A stretch of DNA of 64,000 nucleotides from Mangrovimonas futianensis (GTDB lineage: Bacteria > Bacteroidota > Bacteroidia > Flavobacteriales > Flavobacteriaceae): contig NZ_JAJJNF010000005.1 of the NCBI RefSeq assembly GCF_021245805.1, positions 186,001 to 250,000 of the forward strand, in the 5' to 3' direction. This document shows positions 33,851-42,501 of the stretch, piece by piece. Below the pieces are notes generated by a model, which made no database searches, had not been told where the DNA came from, and saw only the letters and a list, made by a program, of their open reading frames with translations. The first letter of the stretch is position 1, and each line of letters begins with the position of its first letter. The translations under genes and the position numbers were made by a program.

Positions 33851-34477
33851 ATGAAAAAGTTATTATTATTCCTTGTTTCCATCACTATGTCTGCTACTTT
33901 TCAGACGGTTCATGCGCAAGATAGGGCTCAAGTTTTGGAAGAAGTTCCATTTGATTACATGACCAGAAATCCTATCTATGATTATACCGAAAGTCAGTTG
34001 AGCAATACCGACAGTATCCCTGATTTTCAATCCAAGGAAAATCCATTAAAAATTACAGGTACTGTTTATAAAAGTGATGGTGTGACGCCTGCTCAAGATG
34101 TCATTGTTTTTATTTATCAGGCCGATGAAACTGGTATGTATGATGTCAATTACGATAGACAAAAAAAGTATGTGAAGCATAGAGGTTGGGTCAAAACAGA
34201 CGCTAATGGTTCTTATACGTTTTACACTTTTATTCCGGGTTCTTACCCTCATAGTAAAGAATTACGATTGATACATCCTACTATTAAAGAAGAAGGAAAA
34301 GAAGCTTATGGGTTACCTTCTTTTGTATTTGATGATGATCCCTATTTAACTAAAATGTGCCGTAAAAAATTGGCAAAAAAGAACTTGGATATTATCCTGA
34401 AAACTGAAAAAATGGGTGATATGTATGTGGCTAATAAGGATATTGTATTAAAGGAAAACGCAGAATTATTTAAATAG
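33851..34477 (+). CDS. Exported intradiol-dioxygenase-like protein
   Basis: The 208-residue protein has a signal peptide (residues 1-22, ending VHAQ) and a beta-sandwich of the intradiol dioxygenase type: ITGTVYKSDGVTPAQDVIVF, HRGWVKTDANGSYTFYTF, IPGSYP and FVFDDDPYLTKMC. In related proteins the iron site has a His-x-His pair; here the matching segment reads ELRLIHPTIKE, with Leu in place of the first His. It may therefore have lost ring-cleaving activity and act as a binding protein. The substrate is unknown. Confidence 0.8.
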   Translation: MKKLLLFLVSITMSATFQTVHAQDRAQVLEEVPFDYMTRNPIYDYTESQLSNTDSIPDFQSKENPLKITGTVYKSDGVTPAQDVIVFIYQADETGMYDVNYDRQKKYVKHRGWVKTDANGSYTFYTFIPGSYPHSKELRLIHPTIKEEGKEAYGLPSFVFDDDPYLTKMCRKKLAKKNLDIILKTEKMGDMYVANKDIVLKENAELFK

Positions 34478-34503
34478 ATTTGTTTAATAATTATGATGAT
34501 GTG

Positions 34504-34535
34504 AAACTTCTTAATGAAAATTAAGAAGTTTTTTT
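34504..34535 (+). terminator. Terminator after the dioxygenase-like gene
   Basis: AAACTTCTTAAT (34504-34515) pairs perfectly with ATTAAGAAGTTT (34520-34531) around a GAAA loop and runs into T residues to 34535. Confidence 0.88.
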
Positions 34536-34554
34536 ATGTCCTATTTTTAATGAA

Positions 34555-35661
34555 TTAGTTTATTTTTCTCAAATCACTTTTCAAAACAACCTGATTCTTT
34601 ACCCATTTGAAGATGGTAAAAAGGGAGCCAACAGTGATTAAACCTGTTGCCAATAAGATGATAGGCAATGGATTTGCAAACGTGTCTCCAGTTGTAAAAA
34701 TGATTAGTATTAGTAGCACCGAAAGCGGTAAGGACATTGCTAATAGACCTAAGGCAAATTGGTTGTCAAAAGATTTTTGATGGTCGGGCAAATCCATTTC
34801 TTTAGCAGATATAGATGAAATATGAGCAAAAGGCCAAAAGCTGCAGGCACTCAAGCCAAAGGCTAACATAAATAATACATCTTGATTTGTTTGGATTTTT
34901 AATGCTGCAACCACACCGGCAATTAGAAGTAAACTTATGCCATAGCGCAGCATAAGTAAAGAAAATACCTGTCCCAGTTGTTTCTTTTTAATTTTTACAG
35001 CCAAACCAATAAACAGTAAGACCAAGGGTGTCATTATCGAACTCAATCGGTTTAAATTTTCTTGTAAAAACAGTGGTAAATCAGCAAGTGAAATACCCGA
35101 AACCAGCAAAATCAAGGCTAGGATAATCAAAAGATTAATGGGTTCAAATAACATGACCTTCACCAAGGTTTTTAATCGTGTTAAATCAGATTCTTGTTTG
35201 TTATTCTTATTACGGTAATGCCATTTGATGGCAACCAGATATAAAATAAAAAGAACAAAGAACTTATTTCCCAAATCGGTCATAGCGGCCTTGGCCAAAT
35301 AAGGTTCACCTAAAAATTCTAAAATAAACGGAAAGCATGATAATCCGGGAGCTAAAGAAGGAATTAGCAATTTGGCTGTATTTGCAATGGATTTATTTTT
35401 GATTCCAACCAAGTTTAATAGGGCTGGGGTAATGACAAATAAAAACAGATTAAAACTTAAGGCAAAAAGCGGCAGAAGCAACAACTCTAAATGCAATGAA
35501 ATCTTTAATAAGGCTACGAAAATGGTGCAGGGGAGAGCCACCAACAAAATAATCTTCTTTAATCCGTTAACTTCCTCGGCATTATTGAATTTAGATTTTA
35601 ATAGCAACCCAATAATGATAAAAGTAACGAATGAAAGTGCTTTTATGATGGCTTCAGACAT
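34555..35661 (-). CDS. AEC-family (auxin efflux carrier type) transporter
   Basis: The 368-residue protein has about ten membrane helices in two halves of the AEC/bile-acid-transporter fold. The second half carries LVLLFIGLAVKIKKKQ and FGLSACSFWPFAHISS. The carriers move organic acids or amino-acid-like compounds across the inner membrane. Its ATG overlaps the TAA of the aminotransferase gene (TAATG), so the two are translationally coupled. The coupling suggests that the carrier handles a compound linked to that enzyme. Confidence 0.88.
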   Translation of the reverse strand: MSEAIIKALSFVTFIIIGLLLKSKFNNAEEVNGLKKIILLVALPCTIFVALLKISLHLELLLLPLFALSFNLFLFVITPALLNLVGIKNKSIANTAKLLIPSLAPGLSCFPFILEFLGEPYLAKAAMTDLGNKFFVLFILYLVAIKWHYRNKNNKQESDLTRLKTLVKVMLFEPINLLIILALILLVSGISLADLPLFLQENLNRLSSIMTPLVLLFIGLAVKIKKKQLGQVFSLLMLRYGISLLLIAGVVAALKIQTNQDVLFMLAFGLSACSFWPFAHISSISAKEMDLPDHQKSFDNQFALGLLAMSLPLSVLLILIIFTTGDTFANPLPIILLATGLITVGSLFTIFKWVKNQVVLKSDLRKIN

Positions 35662-36851
35662 TAGACAAAAATTTCATCCATCGCCTTGGTGAATATTTCC
35701 ATTTCTTTCATGGTTCCCATACTCACACGACACCAGTTTTTATCCCAGAACTTAAAGGCTCTTACGCCAACCTGTCGGCCATAAATTTCTTTTAGAAATG
35801 AATTCCCATCCATATCGATTTCAAAAATCATAAAATTGGTTTGCGATGGTAGGTATTTAAATCCTTTTTTCTCCAAATAATTCTGAGTATATGCTCTGGC
35901 TTCAGCAATTTTGGTTTTGGTCATGTCTAAAAATTCTTGACCTTTTAAACTCGTGGTAGCAGCCATAATAGATGGGCCAGTGATACCCATACCGCCACGG
36001 GTAATGTTATTAATGCGGTTTATGGTTTCTTCTTTTCCAACCAAGTAACCAATTCGTAATCCAGCCATTCCATGGATTTTTGAAAAAGTTCTAGCCACCA
36101 TAACGTCATGGCCTTCACTCACTAAGGACACCATACTATCAGCTATGCCATTATTTGAAAGTTCTATATAAGCTTCATCCACAAATACAGGAACTTTTTT
36201 GGATACCGTTTTGCAAAAGGTTTTTAAATCTTCAGCATTGGTAATAGAACCCGTTGGGTTATTTGGGTTACAGATATATACCAATTTGGTTTGATCGTCC
36301 ACCGCTTTTTCCATTGCCTTTAAATCATGTTGGGAATCGGACAGTAACTTATAGGATTTCCATTGACCTCCAACTGATTTTGAAACGTTAATCAAAGACA
36401 TATAACTAGGGTCGGCACTTATCACGTCCCCGCCATTTTGAAAAAAGACCATGGCTACTTTTTCTAGAATATCAGAAGAGCCAGGAGCCATTAAAATCTG
36501 TTTGGGTGAGACGTTTTCCTTTTCAGCAATCATGCTTATTAAATCATTAAGGGTCTTCCACGCATATCTATTTCCCGAAAAAACGTCTTCCTGAAAAGCT
36601 TTAGCAGCAAGGGGTGGAGGCCCATATGGGTTTTCATTGGCTCTTAAAATGGCTTTTAATTCGGGATCCAAAAACTTGGGAGGCGTAAATTCATTGAAGC
36701 TGTTGGTCGTTGGAAAAAGGTATTTGGTTTGGTTGGTTTGTGCTGTCTCTACAGCATGGGCCCAAATATCGGAAGGCATTAAGGCCAATCCTCCCAATGT
36801 TAAAGCGCCTTTTTTTAACCAATCACGCCTACTTAAGTTAGAAGTTTTCAT
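35661..36851 (-). CDS. Tat-exported histidinol-phosphate-aminotransferase-like enzyme
   Basis: The 396-residue protein starts with a twin-arginine signal (NLSRRDWLKKGALTLGGLAL, Arg8-Arg9) and then has a complete fold-type I aminotransferase of the HisC type. It has LRANENPYGPPPLAAKAF, the loop PGSSDILEKVAMVFFQNG, CNPNNPTGS, and the PLP lysine in ARTFSKIHGMAGLRIGY. A cytoplasmic HisC is already in the his operon, so this copy probably acts on another amino acid outside the inner membrane. Tat export would allow PLP to be loaded before transport. It is coupled to an AEC carrier. Confidence 0.9.
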   Translation of the reverse strand: MKTSNLSRRDWLKKGALTLGGLALMPSDIWAHAVETAQTNQTKYLFPTTNSFNEFTPPKFLDPELKAILRANENPYGPPPLAAKAFQEDVFSGNRYAWKTLNDLISMIAEKENVSPKQILMAPGSSDILEKVAMVFFQNGGDVISADPSYMSLINVSKSVGGQWKSYKLLSDSQHDLKAMEKAVDDQTKLVYICNPNNPTGSITNAEDLKTFCKTVSKKVPVFVDEAYIELSNNGIADSMVSLVSEGHDVMVARTFSKIHGMAGLRIGYLVGKEETINRINNITRGGMGITGPSIMAATTSLKGQEFLDMTKTKIAEARAYTQNYLEKKGFKYLPSQTNFMIFEIDMDGNSFLKEIYGRQVGVRAFKFWDKNWCRVSMGTMKEMEIFTKAMDEIFV

Positions 36852-37094
36852 GATGAGTGCTTTGAATTAAATGAACTAATTTAGATGATTAGATGGAAAT
36901 AATCTGTTAAAATTAATTTTAATTAAAAAATAAATTAACAGATAGGGTTATTTGCTTCATTTTTCACATTTCAAATGGTAGCATTCTTTATTTCCTAAGG
37001 TGTAAGGATCTTTAGTCTTGGTTTTTTACTGGCTATCAATAAATTGAGATTAATTTTTCGTAAATTTAGAACACATCATTTAAAATTTATTCCA

Positions 37095-38150
37095 ATGAAT
37101 CATTACAGTGTTAAAGCTTACGGAGCTGAATCCGCAGAAACTGATTTGTTGCCCCTACAAATAGACAGAAGAACCGTCACTAATACGGACGTGAAAATCG
37201 ATATTTTATATTGTGGTGTTTGCCATTCTGATTTGCATTTTGCAAAAAACGATTGGGGCATGACACAGTATCCTGTTGTCCCCGGACACGAAATTGTAGG
37301 TAGGGTAGTAGAAGTTGGCTCTAAGGTATCTAAGCACAAAGTAGATGATATTGTAGCGGTAGGTTGTTTGGTAGATTCCTGTAGAACCTGTCAAAACTGT
37401 AAAAACGATTTGGAACAATATTGCCCAGAATGGGTGGGTACCTATGGTGGCTATGACAAACATCTTGAAACCAACACCCACGGTGGGTATTCTGAAACTA
37501 TAGTGGTTGATGAAGCTTTTGTGTTGAGTGTGCCAGAGAATCTTGATTTAGCAGGAATAGCGCCTGTTTTGTGTGCTGGTATTACCACTTGGTCGCCATT
37601 GCGTCATTGGAATGTTGGGAAAGATAGTAAGGTAGCTGTTGTGGGCCTCGGTGGCTTGGGACATATGGCTATTAAACTAGCCAATGCCCTAGGAGCTCAT
37701 GTTACATTGTTTTCACGGTCAAAAGGGAAAATAGACGACGCCAAAAAGTTGGGAGCACATGACGTAGTCATTTCTACGGATGAAGCCGCCATGGAACAAG
37801 TCATGGGTAAATTTGATGTTATAATTGATACAGTTCCTTATGTACATGACTTAAACCCATACGTAAACACTTTGAACACAAATGGTACTTTGGTGGTAGT
37901 TGGGTATTTAGGCCCCTTAGATCCTATGTTGGTAACGGTTCCCATGATAATGGGAAGAAAGAGTGTGGCTGGTTCCTTGATTGGAGGTATCGCAGAAACA
38001 CAAGAATTACTTGACTTTTGTGGAGAACATAATATAACATCTGATATAGAGGTTATTAAAATTCAGGATATTAATAACGCATATGAACGCATGTTGAAAA
38101 GCGATGTCAAATACCGTTTTGTAATCGATATGTCAAGCTTGAAGAGCTAA
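37095..38150 (+). CDS. Zinc-dependent NAD(P) alcohol dehydrogenase (YahK/CAD type)
   Basis: The 351-residue medium-chain dehydrogenase has the catalytic zinc site in YCGVCHSDLHFAK and PVVPGHEIVG. Its structural zinc site has four Cys within VDSCRTCQNCKNDLEQYCPE, and its cofactor loop is VVGLGGLGHMAIKLA. It reduces aldehydes or oxidises alcohols; the YahK/cinnamyl-type group usually prefers NADPH. I start it at the ATG at 37095 because the 17-residue upstream extension has no family match. Confidence 0.95.
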   Translation: MNHYSVKAYGAESAETDLLPLQIDRRTVTNTDVKIDILYCGVCHSDLHFAKNDWGMTQYPVVPGHEIVGRVVEVGSKVSKHKVDDIVAVGCLVDSCRTCQNCKNDLEQYCPEWVGTYGGYDKHLETNTHGGYSETIVVDEAFVLSVPENLDLAGIAPVLCAGITTWSPLRHWNVGKDSKVAVVGLGGLGHMAIKLANALGAHVTLFSRSKGKIDDAKKLGAHDVVISTDEAAMEQVMGKFDVIIDTVPYVHDLNPYVNTLNTNGTLVVVGYLGPLDPMLVTVPMIMGRKSVAGSLIGGIAETQELLDFCGEHNITSDIEVIKIQDINNAYERMLKSDVKYRFVIDMSSLKS

Positions 38151-38156
38151 CTGTTT

Positions 38157-39056
38157 TTAAAAATGGAGCCTATATAATAGTTCCACTTTAAAAATAGCAC
38201 CGTCCTTAAACCGCTCATTTAGTCGAGTTCTGTTGTCACCAAAGTAAAAGGCAATCAGGTTTAAATCCACCTTATCGTTTGCTTGATAGACATCATAGCT
38301 TCTACCAAGAGCATAGCCTATTTTGGTGTTAAAATAGAGGGATTTGGTGAGTGCAAATCTTAAATACGTGGAAATCTCATTGGATATTTTGGATACATAA
38401 GCACCGGAAGGGGAGTAGGCCTGATTGTTTAAATAATAGGTGGTTCCCAAGCCGTCAAATTTAATACCAAGCCATAGATTTTTTCTTAATAGATAGTTGA
38501 TGTCTGCCAAAATAGGCAGGTTCAAATTGGCATCCAATCTAGAATTGGGACTAAGGTAATAAAGCCCTAAAATAGGCACGATTATCAAGCCATATTTTTC
38601 TGTATTGGCATAGATGCCATACCGGTATTTTAGGTTGGCTTTCTTGGTTTGGGAAATTAAGGTTAAAAAAGCGAATTGGGTGTTGTTTCCCGAAAGAGTG
38701 ATCACATCGGATGCTATTTTTGGAAATCCCATAAAAGTGGCTGACCATGTAGGATTAAATGTTTTATGAACACCTAATCCCAGTCCTAGCACCTTCAGTT
38801 TGGTTTCAGGTCTATATGGATCTAGTTTAACAGCGGTCTGATTCGTGAAGAATCCGGCTAGGAGGGTAGTACGCTCGTTGATTACTATGGGGATTTCAAA
38901 TTGAAGAGCTAATTCTTCCACTTGTGTTTGACCACGACCGGTATCAAATTTATTTTGAGGGGTGTTGGTATAACTTAGTTGCCCCAGGTTAAAATAATTT
39001 TGAGACCATACCTGAACAGCAACAAATCCAAATAAAATATAAAAAATAGATTTCAT
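38157..39056 (-). CDS. DUF6268-type outer-membrane beta-barrel protein
   Basis: The 299-residue protein has a signal peptide (IFYILFGFVAVQVWSQ) and alternating beta strands typical of an outer-membrane barrel. The sequence ends in KVELLYRLHF, a barrel-type C-terminus with a terminal Phe. The features fit DUF6268. Its role is unknown. It is convergent with the alcohol dehydrogenase gene, only 6 bases apart, and I see no strong terminator there. Confidence 0.75.
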   Translation of the reverse strand: MKSIFYILFGFVAVQVWSQNYFNLGQLSYTNTPQNKFDTGRGQTQVEELALQFEIPIVINERTTLLAGFFTNQTAVKLDPYRPETKLKVLGLGLGVHKTFNPTWSATFMGFPKIASDVITLSGNNTQFAFLTLISQTKKANLKYRYGIYANTEKYGLIIVPILGLYYLSPNSRLDANLNLPILADINYLLRKNLWLGIKFDGLGTTYYLNNQAYSPSGAYVSKISNEISTYLRFALTKSLYFNTKIGYALGRSYDVYQANDKVDLNLIAFYFGDNRTRLNERFKDGAIFKVELLYRLHF

Positions 39057-39200
39057 ACCTCTGAAGCTAACGGTATTATCAAGATACGTTAATTTTTTTA
39101 ATCAGTTTTTTCTTCAAAAATCAACATTTTTTCGTTAAATTGTATAGGCATTTTCTGCCCGCACTAACCATCGAATTTCCTATTTTAAACTCTGTACATT

Positions 39201-40985
39201 ATGGAAGTTTCAATAGGTAATCCCCAATTGTTTTTTAAAGCCAGTTATCTTATCGCATTTGGTTTTTTGTTCGGAGTAGTCGTTTATAAAAGTTTAAAAC
39301 AAGGCTACAGAATGAGATCTATTTTATTGATCTTAAGTATCGTTTCTTTATTTGCAATTACAGGTTCCCGATTATTTACCATACCAGTTTCTGATTGGTT
39401 GGATGCCTTGACGACTTCTTCTCAGCAGTTTTCAAATCGTTCGGCGGTGGGAGGCTTATTGTTTGGTTTGTTAGGGCTTCTAATCGCACAGCGCCTATTA
39501 GGGTTTAATAAATCGATTTTGAATTTGTATGCTTGGGGCGCTCCAATGGCTCTGGGCATCGTTAAATTGGGATGTTTTTTTAATGGGTGTTGCTACGGTC
39601 AGCTTTATTCGGGCTTTGGTAGCGTGCAATATCCAAAAGGAACTCAAGCACATTTGCATCATTGGTATTCAGGTTTAATTGATGTGGAATCACTTATTTC
39701 TGCAAGCGTCCATCCGGTTCAAATATATGATAGTTTGTTTCTGTTTTTTATCGCTTTCTTGGTTTACAAAAGTCAAAAGTATTGGAAAAAGAATGCCAGC
39801 AGCTTATTGTTCTCTGTCGGATTGTTTTTTTTGATGCGATTTGGCATTGAATTTTTAAGAGATCCTAATAGTTCACAATTCAATACCTGGCATGTCTTTG
39901 GAATGCGCATGTTCCATTGGAGTATGCTGATTTATGGTGTTTTGGTGGTTTTGATTCTGTTGTGGTATGAAAAAAGAAGGTCACTGGAATGGTTTCCAGA
40001 AGGCAAAAATGCCTTGTCCTTCCATAACGAATTCATGGTTACCATTTTAATTTCCATGATAATCTATACCGTCAAAGATTTATTTACGGGTTATGAATTA
40101 ATGGTGGTTTGGATGAAGTTTATTCCGGTGGTTATTCTTCTGGTTTACAGTCTCTTTACCGAAGTCCAGTTAAAGGAATACCGTTGGATAACAAGCATTT
40201 TTCTAATAGCACCGTTTGTAGTATTTGCTCAAACATTGCCAAAGGATACTATCAAAACTACTAAATACCATCGTTTTGATGTGGGTGGTTCTTTTGGAAA
40301 CTATATCAATGAAGTCATGTTTGATCCACATCAAGGAACTTGCGGAACAACCTATAATTATGAATATTACAAACAGGTCTATCAGGTATTTGGATTGGGG
40401 TATTCTCAGGTTGTCACAAAAAAGAAAACAACCTACACCGTTGGGGCTAATGTGTCTGGAGGAAACATTAAAAGTACCCGATTAAGAACCAATGAAAGCC
40501 GGTCTGATTTTGTGTATGCCATAAACCCATACTTTAAAATTGATGGTAAATGGATAGGTGTTGGAGGCGGTATTCAAGTGGGTAGTCTCAGAATAAATAA
40601 AGATTTAACAGTTGATTCTGGGTCTATCGAAGATGCCGATAAGGATTATAATATCACTCCAGAATTCTATTTTAGGGTTGGACCCAGAAAATATTTTGAT
40701 GCCGATTTTAATTATGGATTCCTAATGCCATCACCATACCCAACCTTATATATGCGTTCAAGTGTGGGAAGTGCTTTTGGTCTTAGTGAGGATTATAGCT
40801 TAAGGGGAGGTTATATTTGGAATTTGGAAACACCCTATATTTCGGCCAAAGCCTTAGTAAGTGATCACTTTGGTGTTGAAGTCATGTATATTTTTAAAGA
40901 AAACAATTTTGAAATTCTGGATAATAAGGCATCTGGTAAATTTGTATTCTCGGTTAACTATCGGTTTGGTCAATCAGAGAAATGA
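39201..40985 (+). CDS. Lgt-like membrane domain fused to a predicted beta-barrel
   Basis: The 594-residue protein has two parts. Residues about 10-260 resemble prolipoprotein diacylglyceryl transferase, with RSAVGGLLFG (80-89), GCFFNGCCYG (124-133) and HPVQIYDSLF (171-180) across membrane helices. Two or three more helices follow (275-320). A signal-peptide-like segment ends VVFAQ at about 344, and then a beta-strand-rich region runs to the end (FSVNYRFGQSEK), like an outer-membrane barrel. This topology cannot be one simple fold in one membrane, so cleavage after the internal signal is possible. I do not know the function. Confidence 0.75.
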   Translation: MEVSIGNPQLFFKASYLIAFGFLFGVVVYKSLKQGYRMRSILLILSIVSLFAITGSRLFTIPVSDWLDALTTSSQQFSNRSAVGGLLFGLLGLLIAQRLLGFNKSILNLYAWGAPMALGIVKLGCFFNGCCYGQLYSGFGSVQYPKGTQAHLHHWYSGLIDVESLISASVHPVQIYDSLFLFFIAFLVYKSQKYWKKNASSLLFSVGLFFLMRFGIEFLRDPNSSQFNTWHVFGMRMFHWSMLIYGVLVVLILLWYEKRRSLEWFPEGKNALSFHNEFMVTILISMIIYTVKDLFTGYELMVVWMKFIPVVILLVYSLFTEVQLKEYRWITSIFLIAPFVVFAQTLPKDTIKTTKYHRFDVGGSFGNYINEVMFDPHQGTCGTTYNYEYYKQVYQVFGLGYSQVVTKKKTTYTVGANVSGGNIKSTRLRTNESRSDFVYAINPYFKIDGKWIGVGGGIQVGSLRINKDLTVDSGSIEDADKDYNITPEFYFRVGPRKYFDADFNYGFLMPSPYPTLYMRSSVGSAFGLSEDYSLRGGYIWNLETPYISAKALVSDHFGVEVMYIFKENNFEILDNKASGKFVFSVNYRFGQSEK

Positions 40986-41034
40986 TCATGATTCGTTATA
41001 GCTAATTGTATTATACTTTAAATACCGTTAAGGT

Positions 41035-41403
41035 TTATTTTCTTTTTTCATAAATACCTGCAAGAGTCGCTCCATTGCACGCTTGCATCATTGGTGAATT
41101 ATCAGAATTCCAAATTTTTATTTCATTACCCGTTTTTTTGATAAACATATGTTGCATTTGATTTTCTCCAAGAAATGGAATCTCGAGAACACCTTTATCA
41201 TTTACAGTTCCAACTTTTGTTGTTAATTCACAATCTTCTGTAAACTTGGCAATATACTTATTAATGCCTTCAGGAATCAATTGTACAAATTGCATATCAG
41301 ATTGATATTTCCCAGAAAAATCATTCTTTGAGTCACTTTGAGCATAAATGGCTTGTCCGGCAAAAAGAATAGATAAAATTAAAATGAAACTTTTAGCTTT
41401 CAT
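41035..41403 (-). CDS. Small secreted protein of unknown function
   Basis: The 122-residue protein has a clear Sec signal peptide (ILILSILFAGQAIYAQ) and a mature domain of about 100 residues, mainly beta, with two Cys (EDCELTTKVG and MMQACNGATLAG) that could pair. It is probably periplasmic or secreted. No family is recognised. It is a single gene on the minus strand. Confidence 0.75.
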   Translation of the reverse strand: MKAKSFILILSILFAGQAIYAQSDSKNDFSGKYQSDMQFVQLIPEGINKYIAKFTEDCELTTKVGTVNDKGVLEIPFLGENQMQHMFIKKTGNEIKIWNSDNSPMMQACNGATLAGIYEKRK

Positions 41404-41811
41404 AATTATAAATTCTAATTAATTAACACTTTTATAAAGATAAGATATTTTTCGGTTTAGTCATTTAATTAGCTTCTGGGATATTTACATAGGCTATTAA
41501 AATAGTACATCTATAAATAAATTGTTATCATGGATTTTTTGTCCTATAATTTATATTATGTAAAATAGAAAATTTTAAGAACTTCCCATTCTGCCAATTA
41601 ATACCTATTTTAAATAAGTATGTTGCTCTAAGAACTCCAAGAATAATTATATGGGTTTGGTGCCTATGCTTTAAAACGCATTGCGAACCTCACATTTTAA
41701 ACCTCCTTCTTTTGATAATTCCATAAATCGGCATAAAATGCTACTAAATAAAAGTTAAAATCTCTTTATTAATAGTATTACTATTATTTTTGTAATGCAT
41801 AAATCTGAGTT
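41404..41811. other. Intergenic region of 408 bases
   Basis: This region separates the minus-strand secreted protein from the plus-strand tetR gene. Its right end holds the palindrome and -7 box described separately. The rest is AT-rich, with no convincing gene, RNA structure or repeat visible to me. Confidence 0.6.
41770..41792 (+). promoter_or_regulatory. TetR-type operator overlapping the tetR-exporter promoter
   Basis: TAATAGTA (41770-41777) and TACTATTA (41779-41786) form a perfect inverted repeat around one central T. It overlaps TATTTTTG at 41785-41792, a full match to the -7 consensus, 20 bases before the tetR start. This is the expected layout for autorepression by a TetR dimer. Confidence 0.6.
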
Positions 41812-42501
41812 ATGAAATCATTATTACATCATTTAAAGATTACCGTATCAGAAAAGGTTTATATAAAAGATCCTGAAACTTCTGATTTGGGAAAGCGCAT
41901 TGTATCTGAAAGCATCCTGATGATTGACGAAATGGGATTTGAATGTTTTACTTTTAAAAAATTAGGCGAAAAACTAGGTTCCAATGAGAGTTCCATGTAT
42001 CGTTATTTTGAGAGTAAACACAAGCTCCTTCTCTATTTGACCTCTTGGTACTGGGCTTGGTTGGAATATCAATTGGTTTTTGAAACACATAGTTTAACAG
42101 ACCCTGAAGAAAAATTATTAAAAGGTATTCAAGTTATCACCAGAAGTACAACTGAGGATTCGACGTTTTCCCACATCAATGAGGTGGCCTTGAATCGTAT
42201 TGTAATCAATGAAAACTCTAAGTCTTTCTTAACCAAACAAGTCGATCAGGAAAATAAAGATGGTGTTTTCAATATTTATAAAAATTTAGTGCTACGTATT
42301 AGAGATATGATTCATGAAGTGAACGCCGATTATCCTTTTCCCGAAAGTCTTTCTAGTACCGTTGTTGAAGGTGCTTTACACCAAAATTTTCTCAAGGATC
42401 ATTTCAAAACCCTTACAAATGCTGGTGAAGAAGAATCATCAACCAAATATTTTCAACATTTAGTTCTTAATACTATTAACTCTAAAACCCAAATTCTATG
42501 A
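41812..42501 (+). CDS. TetR-family transcriptional regulator
   Basis: The 229-residue protein has an N-terminal TetR helix-turn-helix (about 25-75) with FECFTFKKLGEKLGSNESSM and YRYFESKHKLLLYL, and a helical ligand-binding domain. A TetR dimer usually represses a neighbouring efflux operon until a ligand binds. The gene overlaps the ABC gene by 4 bases and lies just after the operator-like palindrome, so it probably controls the whole tetR-ABC-hlyD-tolC unit. Confidence 0.9.
   Translation: MKSLLHHLKITVSEKVYIKDPETSDLGKRIVSESILMIDEMGFECFTFKKLGEKLGSNESSMYRYFESKHKLLLYLTSWYWAWLEYQLVFETHSLTDPEEKLLKGIQVITRSTTEDSTFSHINEVALNRIVINENSKSFLTKQVDQENKDGVFNIYKNLVLRIRDMIHEVNADYPFPESLSSTVVEGALHQNFLKDHFKTLTNAGEEESSTKYFQHLVLNTINSKTQIL

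Noticed and set aside
41404..41769. Possible tRNA-like or small RNA sequence in the gap before tetR (GGTTCGCAATGC-like string on the minus strand)
   Set aside because: No cloverleaf can be drawn around it and no CCA or anticodon arm fits.
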